Of a DNA stretch of 64,000 nucleotides, positions 35,305-43,865 are shown piece by piece. Location: positions 1 to 64,000 of the forward strand of contig NZ_JAYSDK010000033.1 of NCBI RefSeq assembly GCF_041914405.1, read 5' to 3'. A model generated the notes under the pieces. It was given only the letters and a program-made list of their open reading frames with translations, was not told where the DNA came from and searched no databases. The number at the start of each line of letters is the position of its first letter. Positions within the stretch are counted from its first letter, which is position 1. Source of the DNA: Zoogloea sp041914405. Lineage in GTDB: Bacteria; Pseudomonadota; Gammaproteobacteria; Burkholderiales; Rhodocyclaceae. The translations under genes and the position numbers were made by a program.

Positions 35305-37551
35305 TCAGCGGCGGCTGCTATCCAGCCAGTGGAGCAGGCTGGTGTGCAGGCGGACGGGATCAATCGGCTTCGTCAGGAAGTCGTCCATGCCGGCGGCGAG
35401 GCAGCGCTCCTGGTCTTCCCGGAAGGCATTGGCGGTAAGTGCCAGAATGGGCGTGTCGTGATGCAGGGGGAGGGCCCGGATGGCCTGGCAGGCGGCCAGG
35501 CCATCCATCAGTGGCATCTGCATGTCGAGGAGGATCAGTGAATACGGTGTTTCCCGAGCCCGCTCAACCGCTTGCAGTCCGTCGTTGGCCGTGTCCACGG
35601 CAAGTCCGGCATCGGCAAGCATCTCCCCGGCCACCAGTTGATTGACTTCCTCGTCTTCGGCCAGCAGCACCTGGCGGCCGGCGTGGCGCTGGCGCAGGCA
35701 GCTCAGCACATCTCCCGCGGCGGGGGGCGGTGGAATGTCGGATGCCTCGGCGCCGCGGCCCAGTCGGGCGGTGAACCAGAAGCTGCTTCCCAGGCCTTCC
35801 CTGCTGATGACACCGGTGTCCCCGCCCATCAGTTGGGCAAGGTGGCGATTGATGGCCAGCCCGAGGCCGGTGCCGCCGTATTTGCGGGTTGTCGAGCCAT
35901 CGGCCTGCTCGAAGGCCTGGAACAGGCGTGCCTGCTGCTCCTCGGACAAGCCGATGCCGGTGTCCGTGACCGTAAAGCACAGCAGCACGCTGTTGGCTGT
36001 TCGTTCCTCGCAGCGGACGCTGAGCGTCACGGAACCACCACTGGCGGTGAACTTGATGGCGTTGCTCAGGTAATTGAGGAGCATCTGGGTGAGCCGCGTC
36101 ACGTCACCGCGCAGCACCTCAGGCATGGCAGGTGCGTCGATCGCGTAGTGAAGGCCTTTGGCGTTTACCTTTTCGGCGATCTGGGCGGATACCGAGGCGA
36201 GCAGCGCATCCAGACGAAAGTCCACCTGTTCGATGCCCAGCTTGCCGGCTTCGACCTTTGACAGATCGAGGATGTCGTTGATGATCTCGAGTAGATGGGC
36301 GGCGGCCTGGCCGATTCGCCCCAGCAGTTCGCCCTGGCGCAGCGACATGGGCTCTCGCCGCAGGATGTGGGTGAGGCCGACGATCGCGTTCATCGGCGTG
36401 CGGATCTCGTGGCTCATGGTGGCCAGGAAGGTGCTCTTGGCCTGGTTCGCCGTTTCTGCCTGACGGCTGCGCCGTTCGAGCTGGCGGTTGAGCTCCTCAA
36501 TCTGCATGGTCCGCTCCTCGACCAGTTCCTGCAGGTGGTGGCGGTGGCGGTCCAGCTCGGATACCAGGCGTTTGTACTCGCTGATGTCCGTGTGCGTGCC
36601 GGACATGATCAACGGATGGCCCCCAGCGTCGCGTTCCACAACCTTGCCGCGGGACAGGATCCAGCGCCAGTCACCTGTGCGGGTCAGGCAGCGCAGCTCT
36701 GCCTCGTGCAGGGGCTGTTCGCCCTGCAGATGCTTCTGGATGGACTCCATGTTGGTGGCGAGATCGTCCGGATGCACGTAGCGAGGCCAGTTCTCTTCAC
36801 TCAGATCCCGCTCGCCCGGGGTGAAGCCGAGCATCGTCTCAAAGCGTTCGCTGACGTCAAAGCGATGCGTCTGCAGGTTCCAGTCCCAGAAGCCCTGATC
36901 GGAACCTTCAATGACTCTTTCGTAGCGAGCGCGGGTGAGTAGGGCTTCCTGTTCGGCTTGGTGGCGCGCCCGCATGGCCAGGAAGGCCATTGTGATGATG
37001 CTGCTGATGAGGAGCAGTGCGGCCGCAGCGGCCAGGCGGAAGTTGCGCCGGAAGGTGGCGGCCTGGTTGGCGGATTGCTCGCGGATGAGGTTGCCCGCGT
37101 AGGCGGCCTGCCGTTCCAGGGCATGGTAGGCCACCAGCAGGTCGACGTCCTGCAGCGGCTTGCCCGCCTGGGGAGGGCGGCTGGTCAGCAGGGCCTCGAA
37201 GCGGGCCGCAGCGTGGCGTAATTCAGCGGCTCTGGCGTGTTCCTGTTCGCCCGGACCGTCGAGCAGTTCGGCGAGGGTGGTCGATGCTTGTCGTAGCAGT
37301 GCCAGTCCCTGGTCCCGCCGAAAGGGCGATGCCGCACCCTCCGGTTGGCCAAGGCTTGCGTAAAGCAGACCCTTGGCAAGCTCGGTTCTGGCCTGATGGA
37401 CGCTCTGCAAGCGCTGGCTGGCGGCGGCGAGATCATCCTGTTGCGTGACGTAGAGGCTCGTGAGAGCGGCGGCGATGAAGACAGCCAGCGCTACCGTGAG
37501 GGCCAGCAGCAGGTGGGGCTGGCGGGCAAGGCGGCTGCGCAGCACGCTCAT
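35305..37551 (-). CDS. PAS-containing hybrid sensor histidine kinase
   Basis: This 748-residue protein has two membrane helices (about 14-34 and 172-193) around a helical periplasmic region and a PAS domain (about 205-330). A coiled coil is followed by HisKA with SHEIRTPMNAI, an HATPase with NYLSNAIKF, DTGIGLSEEQ and GTGLGLAI, and a C-terminal receiver with LILLDMQMPLMDG and TKPID. Its ATG overlaps the stop of the binding-protein gene upstream (ATGA). That soluble protein is therefore probably its periplasmic ligand sensor. There is no separate output gene next to it; phosphate may pass to the GGDEF regulator or the nearby kinase system (inference). Confidence 0.92.
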   Translation of the reverse strand: MSVLRSRLARQPHLLLALTVALAVFIAAALTSLYVTQQDDLAAASQRLQSVHQARTELAKGLLYASLGQPEGAASPFRRDQGLALLRQASTTLAELLDGPGEQEHARAAELRHAAARFEALLTSRPPQAGKPLQDVDLLVAYHALERQAAYAGNLIREQSANQAATFRRNFRLAAAAALLLISSIITMAFLAMRARHQAEQEALLTRARYERVIEGSDQGFWDWNLQTHRFDVSERFETMLGFTPGERDLSEENWPRYVHPDDLATNMESIQKHLQGEQPLHEAELRCLTRTGDWRWILSRGKVVERDAGGHPLIMSGTHTDISEYKRLVSELDRHRHHLQELVEERTMQIEELNRQLERRSRQAETANQAKSTFLATMSHEIRTPMNAIVGLTHILRREPMSLRQGELLGRIGQAAAHLLEIINDILDLSKVEAGKLGIEQVDFRLDALLASVSAQIAEKVNAKGLHYAIDAPAMPEVLRGDVTRLTQMLLNYLSNAIKFTASGGSVTLSVRCEERTANSVLLCFTVTDTGIGLSEEQQARLFQAFEQADGSTTRKYGGTGLGLAINRHLAQLMGGDTGVISREGLGSSFWFTARLGRGAEASDIPPPPAAGDVLSCLRQRHAGRQVLLAEDEEVNQLVAGEMLADAGLAVDTANDGLQAVERARETPYSLILLDMQMPLMDGLAACQAIRALPLHHDTPILALTANAFREDQERCLAAGMDDFLTKPIDPVRLHTSLLHWLDSSRR

Positions 37552-38420
37552 CGCGCGAGGACGTCGCGGGTGCGAACCGCGCCGGGTAGTGTGTCGGCGT
37601 CGAAACCGAAGTGGGCGATCAGCGCGAGATGGTCAGGACTGCCGATGTAGCCCGCTTGAACCCGGTTCCATGCGTTCTGCAGGCGTTGGTCTTGCCTTCG
37701 GAAGGCGAAAGCGCCGAAACCCGGATGGCGTTGCCGGGCATCGGGCTGGGCGAACGGTACGGCAATCTCCGTTCCGTCCTCGACGCTTCCCTGTCCTTGC
37801 CAACGAAGCGCAGGGAGGGACAGGGCCAGTCCTTGAGCGGCTGCGCTTGCCACGCTGGCCCGGCCTGTGCCGGCATCCGGTACGCGCAGGAGCTTGGCCG
37901 GCGCGACGCCCATTTTCAGAAGCAGGGCTTCCTCGATGGAGCCTGACAGCACCGCCAGCTTGAGCTGCGGGTCTTTCTGAATGTCAGTGTAGGCGTGCAG
38001 CGCGTGAGGGTTGCCGCGGCCCACCAGCAGGCCTTGTTGAACGTGGAATGTCGGTTCGGAGAAGCCGACACGGCTTGCCCGCTCGGGGGTGATGAACATG
38101 CCCGCGGCGATCACGTCGATTCGGCCCGCCTCCAGTTCCGGAATCAGCTCGGCAAATTCGCCCAGGCGCCACTCGATGTGCGGAATGTGGAGACCTTCGA
38201 CGATATGGCGCGCGACCTCGGGGGATTCGCCGGTCACCCGTCCGTCGGCGTCGATGAAGGCATAGGGCGGTTCCACCGCGTAGCCGATCCGGATCGTGTC
38301 GGCCTTGTGCAGGCCCAGTGGTGACGCTGCCTTTTCACCCGCTGGCGCATGGAACGCGTAAGCCATGGCGAGAATGGCGCCGAGGGCAAGCACGAGACCC
38401 AGAGAGAGAATGCGATTCAT
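37548..38420 (-). CDS. periplasmic SBP_bac_3-type binding protein, sensor partner
   Basis: The 290-residue protein has an N-terminal signal/anchor helix (MNRILSLGLVLALGAILAMA) and the bilobed family-3 binding fold. IRIGYAVEPPYAFIDADGRV opens lobe 1. Next comes the hallmark LEAGRIDVIAAGMFITPERA, with SEPTFHVQQGLLV at the hinge. Relatives bind polar amino acids or ectoine in ABC uptake (EhuB/HisJ type). No permease or ATPase gene is near. It is instead translationally coupled to a hybrid kinase, so a signalling and not a transport role is inferred. The ligand is unknown. Confidence 0.88.
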   Translation of the reverse strand: MNRILSLGLVLALGAILAMAYAFHAPAGEKAASPLGLHKADTIRIGYAVEPPYAFIDADGRVTGESPEVARHIVEGLHIPHIEWRLGEFAELIPELEAGRIDVIAAGMFITPERASRVGFSEPTFHVQQGLLVGRGNPHALHAYTDIQKDPQLKLAVLSGSIEEALLLKMGVAPAKLLRVPDAGTGRASVASAAAQGLALSLPALRWQGQGSVEDGTEIAVPFAQPDARQRHPGFGAFAFRRQDQRLQNAWNRVQAGYIGSPDHLALIAHFGFDADTLPGAVRTRDVLAR

Positions 38421-38582
38421 CGAAGACAGCCAGGTCCTGTGAGGCAGGTGGGCTAGCTTATATCGACAGATGCGCAGCGGGGTGAATGAGGGTTATCCAT
38501 GACCCCTCCCACTCTTTTGTTCCCGGCCGCCGGACCTCGTTGCCGGGCGTCGGGAGAGGGCTGAGTTCAGCCAGAACGTGAC

Positions 38583-38603
38583 GCCCGGGCGTACGCACCG
38601 GGC
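38583..38603 (-). terminator. hairpin after the nif operon
   Basis: The arms GCCCGG and CCGGGC enclose nine bases, 20 bases after the stop of the last nif-operon gene. A second small dyad (GGCTGA-GT-TCAGCC on the plus strand) follows at 38559-38572. There is no T-run, so termination here would be weak or Rho-dependent. Confidence 0.35.
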
Positions 38604-38622
38604 TTGCGGCTGAGGGATCGAC

Positions 38623-39006
38623 TTACTCCGGCCATTCGAGCATGCGCAGTTCGGCGCCCATGCGCTCGCCGCGTCCCCACGCAGTACTGGCCTCGACGAA
38701 CTGGCGGTCGTTGGCCGGATCGTTGGCCAGCACATCGTATTCCGCAAAGAAGCTGCCGTCGGCGTTGATGATCAGGTTGCCCTTGCGGCCGGCACCGTCG
38801 GCTGGCCACAGGCCAATCAAAGCGGCTTCCCCGGTGAAGGGGTCGTCGCGCAGGCTGTAGGCGGCCCGCGCTGGCTCGATGTCCAGCGCGGGGAGGCCGT
38901 GGCGCTGTGCCTCGTGGATCAGGCGGGCACAGATCCGCTCGATCAGCGGGCGCTCCTGGGCCAGCCGTTCATCCACACTGCGGGTCACGACCTGATTAGC
39001 GCTCAC
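38623..39006 (-). CDS. nif-operon hypothetical protein
   Basis: This 127-residue soluble protein has an ATG overlapping the fdxB stop. It has no cysteines apart from one near residue 26, no signal and no membrane helix. The middle (PFTGEAALIGLWPADGAGRK, GNLIINADGSFFAEYDVL) reads as a beta-rich domain after an N-terminal helix (RPLIERICARLIHEA). I recognise it only as a protein found at the end of nif gene runs. Its place after fdxB, tightly coupled, suggests a role in electron supply or cofactor assembly for nitrogenase. No biochemical function is known to me. Confidence 0.72.
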   Translation of the reverse strand: MSANQVVTRSVDERLAQERPLIERICARLIHEAQRHGLPALDIEPARAAYSLRDDPFTGEAALIGLWPADGAGRKGNLIINADGSFFAEYDVLANDPANDRQFVEASTAWGRGERMGAELRMLEWPE

Positions 39007-39284
39007 AGCGTGGCCGGCGAGTGGGTGTGACAGTCCTTCGGACAGACCCGGCCACAGGAGCCGCAGCCGATGCAGTCCATCGCGTCGGCAATGGCCATCA
39101 CCATCGTGTTGTCGTCGTCGCCCTCGTCGTCATCGTCGAATTCCCGCTCGACGAGCTCGAAGACGTTGCGCGGACAGACCTTGTAGCAGCGGCCGCAGCC
39201 GATGCAGGTTTCCTGGTTGAGGTCGGTGACGAAGGTCGGGGTGTAGGCCTTGCCGCCCCGGGTCAAGCCGGTAATCGTTTCCAT
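39003..39284 (-). CDS. fdxB: nif-specific ferredoxin III (2[4Fe-4S])
   Basis: The 93-residue protein has two cluster motifs, CIGCGRCYKVCP (about residues 28-39) and CIGCGSCGRVCPKDC (about 71-85). They are separated by an insert with an acidic run (FDDDDEGDDDN). This spacing and insert are typical of FdxB ferredoxins of nif clusters. FdxB carries electrons for FeMo-cofactor biosynthesis (NifB and related steps) or to nitrogenase. The stop overlaps the start of the 127-residue gene. It lies 27 bases after the CCE_0567-type gene. Confidence 0.93.
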   Translation of the reverse strand: METITGLTRGGKAYTPTFVTDLNQETCIGCGRCYKVCPRNVFELVEREFDDDDEGDDDNTMVMAIADAMDCIGCGSCGRVCPKDCHTHSPATL

Positions 39285-39311
39285 GATCGTGCCTTGATTG
39301 CGTGGTGCAGC

Positions 39312-39521
39312 TTACTGACCGCCAGCGGCGGCCAGCTTGCGGTTGGCCTCGGCCCATGCCTGGCAGGCCTCGTAGGTGGATTTGGCGATGCCGGGGATTT
39401 CCTCGTAGGCGGCCGGCAGGCGGTCTTCCACCAGGTCGTGCATCTGCGATGCCCATTCGGAGGCGATGCGCTTGAGTTTGCGCACCTCCTTGTCAAGGGC
39501 CTTGATCTCTTCTTCCGTCAT
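39312..39521 (-). CDS. CCE_0567-family small helical protein
   Basis: This 69-residue protein starts at MTEEEIKALDKEVRKLKRIA with AAGGTGG just upstream. An in-frame GTG nine bases earlier is the alternative start. It is entirely helical with heptad-like spacing, followed by PAAYEEIPGIAKSTYEACQAW. The family (structure known from Cyanothece CCE_0567, a four-helix dimer) is encoded between the DUF269 and fdxB genes in many diazotrophs, the same order as here. Its role in nitrogen fixation is unknown. Confidence 0.85.
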   Translation of the reverse strand: MTEEEIKALDKEVRKLKRIASEWASQMHDLVEDRLPAAYEEIPGIAKSTYEACQAWAEANRKLAAAGGQ

Positions 39522-39531
39522 GGCGCCCACC

Positions 39532-39993
39532 TTAGAGACCGGCGACTTCCGGGTACTTGCCGATGATCGCCAGCGCGACGGACAGCAGCTTGTCGGCTTC
39601 GTCCTTCATCTTGCCGATACTCTCGAAGCCAAAGCGATGCACGTCGCGCAGGGTGCGGTCGAGGACGATCAGCTTGCCGCAGGTGATCAGCGCGCGTCCG
39701 AAGCCTTCGTGGGTGATGTTGATCACCGAGCTGGCCATCAGGCCGCTTTCCTTCTCGATGAGCACCGCCAGGCCGTTGTAGAAGGCCTTCACGCGGGACA
39801 GGATGACCTCGTCCGGATCGCCGATCACCGGGATCTCGCGGCGCTGTTCCTTGGTAACGATGTACGGAGCCAGCACCCGTTCGTTGGGCCAGCCGTCGTA
39901 GGTGCCGTAGGAGTCAAGCGCGCGCATCTGCTTGACCATTTCTTTGACGTATTCGGAACTCCACAGGCCTTCGTCAGCGGTGGCGGTAGTCAT
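39532..39993 (-). CDS. NifX-associated protein, DUF269
   Basis: The 153-residue protein starts at MTTATADEGLWSSEYVKEMV with a strong AAGGAGTG site; the much longer open frame upstream overlaps the RseC-like gene out of frame. The segments MRALDSYGTYDGW and HRFGFESIGKMKDEADKLL are diagnostic of the DUF269 (NifX-associated) family. Members are found after nifX in nearly all nifENX operons, but their precise job in FeMo-cofactor trafficking is unsettled. It is separated from the upstream gene by 5 bases. Confidence 0.92.
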   Translation of the reverse strand: MTTATADEGLWSSEYVKEMVKQMRALDSYGTYDGWPNERVLAPYIVTKEQRREIPVIGDPDEVILSRVKAFYNGLAVLIEKESGLMASSVINITHEGFGRALITCGKLIVLDRTLRDVHRFGFESIGKMKDEADKLLSVALAIIGKYPEVAGL

Positions 39994-39998
39994 TGTTG

Positions 39999-40472
39999 TC
40001 ACTCCTTGGATAAAGCGGCTTGAAAATAGATCGGCAGGGCGGAGCCTGGTGTCGGCGCGGTATTGGCAATGGCGAGGATGCGTACCCCGCTGGGGATGCG
40101 GGCGGCGGCGAGGCGGGCGCCGACGAAGCCGGACAGGGCGCCAAGCAGCGCGCCGAGGGCTTCCCCGCTGCTGCCGAACAGGCCGTGGGCCACCGCCATC
40201 CCAGCGATCATCCCGACCGTTGGCAGCCCGTAGGCAACGCCGACGGCGGTCGTCATGGATTCGGAGCTGACGGAGAGGTCGACGATGTCGTCGGTCTTGG
40301 CGCCGACCGTGTTGGCCAGGCGCAGCACCATGCGCCCGTGCAGGCCAGCCTTGCCTTCCTTGGGCACGCCGCAGGCGCTGGCGGTGCCGCAGCTGGAGCA
40401 ACCGCTGCCACCGGCTTCGACTTCAGCCCAATCGCTGTCTGCCGCGATGACGCGGCCTTGTTCGATCATCAT
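39999..40472 (-). CDS. RseC/MucC-family membrane protein in the nif operon
   Basis: This 157-residue protein starts MMIEQGRVIAADSDWAEVEA. It has the RseC cysteine cluster GCSSCGTASACG, then HGRMVLRLANT and two membrane helices (about residues 83-130). The ATG overlaps the nifX stop (ATGA). In E. coli RseC belongs to the Rsx (Rnf-like) complex that keeps SoxR reduced. In diazotrophs an Rnf complex feeds electrons to nitrogenase. An operon-encoded RseC paralogue therefore probably matures or regulates a nif-dedicated Rnf. No rnf genes are in the window, so this is inference from family and context. Confidence 0.82.
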   Translation of the reverse strand: MMIEQGRVIAADSDWAEVEAGGSGCSSCGTASACGVPKEGKAGLHGRMVLRLANTVGAKTDDIVDLSVSSESMTTAVGVAYGLPTVGMIAGMAVAHGLFGSSGEALGALLGALSGFVGARLAAARIPSGVRILAIANTAPTPGSALPIYFQAALSKE

Positions 40473-40894
40473 TCGCTCCACCCTTCCTCTTCCATGCTTG
40501 CAAAGCGCTCGGCAGCCTTGGGCGTACCGCGCGTAACCGCCTTCGCCAGCCAACCGGTGGGGCCGTCCTTGAGTTCGCCCTGCAGCATGGCGATGACGGA
40601 ATCGATGGTGGTGCCGTTCTCGACCTTGACCGGCTGCACGCCCTTGGAGAGCAGGCGCTGGATCGCCGAGGCACCGACCGCCTCGCTGAACACTGCGGCG
40701 CACCCGTCGAGGAGAGCGATCTTGGCGTCGAGCTTGCCCTCGTGGCCGTCCATCGCGGTTTCGATGAACTGGGCCACTTCGATGAGGCGTGAGGTGTCGA
40801 GACCGATTTCGTGGATGGCGAAGGCGCTGGCGGCACCGAAGTGCTGATCGATGACCACCCGGTCACTGCTGGCGAAGGCGACGCGGAGCTGCAT
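40469..40894 (-). CDS. nifX: nitrogen fixation protein NifX
   Basis: The 141-residue protein starts MQLRVAFASSDRVVIDQHFG with GAGGAA upstream. It is of the NifX/NafY dinitrogenase iron-molybdenum cofactor-binding family. The motif DQHFGAASAFAIHEI and the pattern KIALLDGCAAVFSEAVG are typical. NifX binds the FeMo-cofactor precursor (NifB-co/VK cluster) and passes it to NifEN. It lies 10 bases after nifN, the usual arrangement, and its stop overlaps the RseC-like start. Confidence 0.92.
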   Translation of the reverse strand: MQLRVAFASSDRVVIDQHFGAASAFAIHEIGLDTSRLIEVAQFIETAMDGHEGKLDAKIALLDGCAAVFSEAVGASAIQRLLSKGVQPVKVENGTTIDSVIAMLQGELKDGPTGWLAKAVTRGTPKAAERFASMEEEGWSE

Positions 40895-40904
40895 GGCTGT
40901 TTCC

Positions 40905-42323
40905 TCAGTGGAGTGGGAGACCACCAGCCGCAGTCGCCGGGGTGGCCGGGCCGAGCTCGGCGAAGGCTTCTGCGGGCCGGAAGATGGACCGGTACGGGGC
41001 GATGAGGTGGTGTTCTTCATGATGTTCGAGCAGCAGGTTGGCGAGGTCGAACAAGGCGTGCCGGCTACCGCGGTAGCCGATCCAGGTGCGGGTGTAGCCA
41101 CCCACGAGGTCGTACTGGGGGAAGCCGATGCGCAGGATCGGCACGCCGAGGCGCTCGGCGCTATCCACCGCGTGGGAGTTGCCGATGACGAGCTGGCACT
41201 GGCCCTCGCGCCCGGCGATCTCCAGGTCCTCCAGGTCGCCGATGTGCACCTTCTCGGCTGGCACGTCGTCGAGGGACGCTGCGCGGACCGGCGCGATGGC
41301 GGCGACGATGTCCGAGCCGACCGACTTGAGGAACTGGCTCATGCCGAGCAGCAGGTCGGGATCCGCGGCGATGGCGATGCGCGCCATGCCGAGCATGAAG
41401 TGGCAATCGACGAGGGCGTCCTGGTACTGGGCGCGCTGGCGTTCGATGCGCTCGGGCACCGGGTGGCCGGAGACTTCTGCCAGCACGCCGATCAGGCGGT
41501 CGTTGGCGTCCAGACCCATCAGGTGATCGAAGCGGTGGTCGGGCACGCCGGTGCGCTCGGCCAGCATGTCGGCGGCGGCGTCCAGCGAGCGGCCGATGAC
41601 GATTGTTGCGGCCGCCTCGCCGAGCGTCGCGAATTCGCTGACCGGCGTGCCGCCGAGGGTCAGTGGTGTGTAGTCCTCGGGCATCAGGTGGCCGTCGAGG
41701 GAATCGCCGACGTCGGGCACGACCACCGGGCGAAGGCCGAACGACTCGATGAGTTCCTTCAGCGCCTCGGTGTCGCCGGGCGTCAGGGATGCGTGGGGGA
41801 TCACGTTGATCTGGCGAGGGCGCAGGCCGACGCGCGTCCGGTCCTCCGGCACCAAGGCTTCGAACATGGCCTTGACGGCCGAGGCGTAGCCGGTTTCCAG
41901 GCAACCGGTGAAGTCCGGCGTGTTGACCGGGATCACCGCCACGTGGGCGTATTCCGGGTACTGGCGGTAGAAGTCCTTCACCAGCCGGGCGATGTCGGTG
42001 CCCTGGGTTTCCGACAGGCCGGTGGTCGGCAGGCCGATCATCGCCGGCTTCTGCTTGGCGCAGATGGTGGCGAGCCCCTGGATCACGTTGTCGTCGGCCC
42101 CCATCACGCTGCTGGCCTGGTCCATGGCGGTGGTCTGCAGCGGAATCGGCTCGCGGAAGTGGCGTACGAAATAGACCTTGGCGAAGGCCGTGCAGCCTTG
42201 GCTGCCGTGCAGCATCGGAATGGCGTGGTGGATGCCCAGAAAGGCCAGGGCGGCGCCGGTCGGTGAGCTGGCCTTGAGGGGGCTCACCGACATGGCTTTG
42301 CTGCGCTTGATGATCTCGCTCAT
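40905..42323 (-). CDS. nifN: nitrogenase FeMo-cofactor scaffold subunit NifN
   Basis: This 472-residue protein starts at MSEIIKRSKAMSVSPLKASS with a GAGGAG site; the longer open frame reads through nifE out of frame. It carries the NifK-like fold with the P-cluster-position cysteine in MLHGSQGCTAFAKVYFVRHF, and GLPTTGLSETQGTDI further on. NifN pairs with NifE in the alpha2-beta2 scaffold where the FeMo-cofactor precursor matures. The gap to nifE is 11 bases and to nifX 10 bases, so the three are one transcript. Confidence 0.95.
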   Translation of the reverse strand: MSEIIKRSKAMSVSPLKASSPTGAALAFLGIHHAIPMLHGSQGCTAFAKVYFVRHFREPIPLQTTAMDQASSVMGADDNVIQGLATICAKQKPAMIGLPTTGLSETQGTDIARLVKDFYRQYPEYAHVAVIPVNTPDFTGCLETGYASAVKAMFEALVPEDRTRVGLRPRQINVIPHASLTPGDTEALKELIESFGLRPVVVPDVGDSLDGHLMPEDYTPLTLGGTPVSEFATLGEAAATIVIGRSLDAAADMLAERTGVPDHRFDHLMGLDANDRLIGVLAEVSGHPVPERIERQRAQYQDALVDCHFMLGMARIAIAADPDLLLGMSQFLKSVGSDIVAAIAPVRAASLDDVPAEKVHIGDLEDLEIAGREGQCQLVIGNSHAVDSAERLGVPILRIGFPQYDLVGGYTRTWIGYRGSRHALFDLANLLLEHHEEHHLIAPYRSIFRPAEAFAELGPATPATAAGGLPLH

Positions 42324-42334
42324 GGCTGGGCTCC

Positions 42335-43831
42335 TCAGGCTGCGGCGTGGTGGTGGTCGTGCACGTCGTCCATGTCGAAGCCATCGTCGAGGGGCATCGG
42401 CAGGTCGTCGGCATCCAGCGGCAGTTCGGGTGCGGCAGGGCGCAGGGCGGCCCACGGTGCGGCGCTGCGGGCCTGGGTCCAGACGGGGGATTCGAGGGTT
42501 AGGGCGAGCTGCTTCACCAGTTCGAGCATGCCGGTGTAGCCGGCATACCCGAATTCCCGTTCCTGATTGATGTCTAGAAAGGGCAGGCGGGCCTTGAGGG
42601 CGGTGTAGAGGTTGCGGCCGCCGGCGATGAGAATGTCGGCGCGCAGTTCCTTCACCATGTTGAGCAGCGCGCGCGGCGAACCGTCTTCGACCATCTTGGC
42701 TTCCGGGCCCATCAGCTCGCGGATGCGTGCCTTGTCTTCCTCGGTGGATTTCTTGGTGGCAGTCGCGACGACCACCAAGCCGAGATCCTGCAGCGCGGAG
42801 ACGATCGACCAGCTCTTCACGCCGCCGGTGTTGAGCAGCACTCGCTTGCCTTCGAGGCGCGCACGCCAGGGCTTGAGGGCGGCGAAGATCTTGGCTTCTT
42901 CGCGGGCGATGAGGGCCTCGGTACGCTCGGTCAGATCCGGGTCGCCGATCAGGCGGGCGAAGTCGCGCAGGGCTTGGGTGGTGTCGGTGATGCCGTAGAA
43001 GCTGCCCTCGAACCACGGCGTGCCGAAGCGGTCTTCAAGCTTGCGGGCGACGTTGAGCATCGCCTTCGAGCACACCATCATGTTCACTTCGGCCCGGTGC
43101 ATGGCCTGCACTTCATGGAAGCGGCCGTCGCCGGACAGGGTGCAGATCACGCGGATGCCCAGTTCGTCGAGGAGCGGGGCGATGAACCAGAACTCGCCGG
43201 CAATGTTGTACTCGCCGATGAGGTTCACGTTGTGGATCTTGATGCCGCGCTTCTCGGCGTATTCGATGGCAGCGGCGGGCGGCGGCAGGGGCTCGGCGGT
43301 GCCGGCCACGTACTTGACCATCGCCTCGCCGGCAATGCGGTTGCCGAGGTTCTTGGTGCCGTAGAAACCGGCGGAGTCGACAGGGACCACCGGCGTGCCC
43401 CAGCGTTCGGTGGCTGCCTTGCAGACGGCGTCGATATCGTCACCGACGAGGGCCGGTACGCAGGTGTTGTAGACGAAGACCGCTTTCGGGTTGTGAGTCT
43501 CGATGGCCTGCTTGATCGAATGGAACAGCCGCTTCTCGCTACGTCCCATGATCACGTCCTGTTCGGTGAGGTCGGTGGTCATGCCGATGCGGTACAGCGT
43601 GGGACCGGTGGAGCGGGTGCCCCGGTTGTCCCAGGAGCTGCCGGCACAGGCGATCGGGCCGTGGACGATGTGGGCTACATCGGCAATCGGCAGCAGCGCG
43701 ATCTGTGCACCGTCGAACGCGCAACCACCGGCGGAGGCACCCGGCGTCGGCTTGGAACAGCCGGATTTCGCCTTCTTGTTGTGGGTGCAGGCGGGTTCGT
43801 CGAGAAGAACTGCTACTTCAGATGGTTTCAC
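42335..43831 (-). CDS. nifE: nitrogenase FeMo-cofactor scaffold subunit NifE
   Basis: The 498-residue protein starts at a GTG (43831) with GGGAGA six bases upstream. This gives (M)KPSEVAVLLDEPACTHNKK, the same N terminus as Azotobacter NifE. An in-frame ATG at 43876 falls inside the -24/-12 promoter and cannot be the start. Cluster cysteines lie in HGPIACAGSSWDNRG and YNTCVPALVGDD. Together with NifN it forms the scaffold for FeMo-cofactor assembly. The C terminus is unusual: an acidic, His-rich tail (DDLPMPLDDGFDMDDVHDHH), perhaps a metal-binding extension. It is the first gene of the operon. Confidence 0.95.
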   Translation of the reverse strand: MKPSEVAVLLDEPACTHNKKAKSGCSKPTPGASAGGCAFDGAQIALLPIADVAHIVHGPIACAGSSWDNRGTRSTGPTLYRIGMTTDLTEQDVIMGRSEKRLFHSIKQAIETHNPKAVFVYNTCVPALVGDDIDAVCKAATERWGTPVVPVDSAGFYGTKNLGNRIAGEAMVKYVAGTAEPLPPPAAAIEYAEKRGIKIHNVNLIGEYNIAGEFWFIAPLLDELGIRVICTLSGDGRFHEVQAMHRAEVNMMVCSKAMLNVARKLEDRFGTPWFEGSFYGITDTTQALRDFARLIGDPDLTERTEALIAREEAKIFAALKPWRARLEGKRVLLNTGGVKSWSIVSALQDLGLVVVATATKKSTEEDKARIRELMGPEAKMVEDGSPRALLNMVKELRADILIAGGRNLYTALKARLPFLDINQEREFGYAGYTGMLELVKQLALTLESPVWTQARSAAPWAALRPAAPELPLDADDLPMPLDDGFDMDDVHDHHHAAA

Positions 43832-43865
43832 CGCGAATCTCCCGGTTGGTCTCGGGTATCGATCC

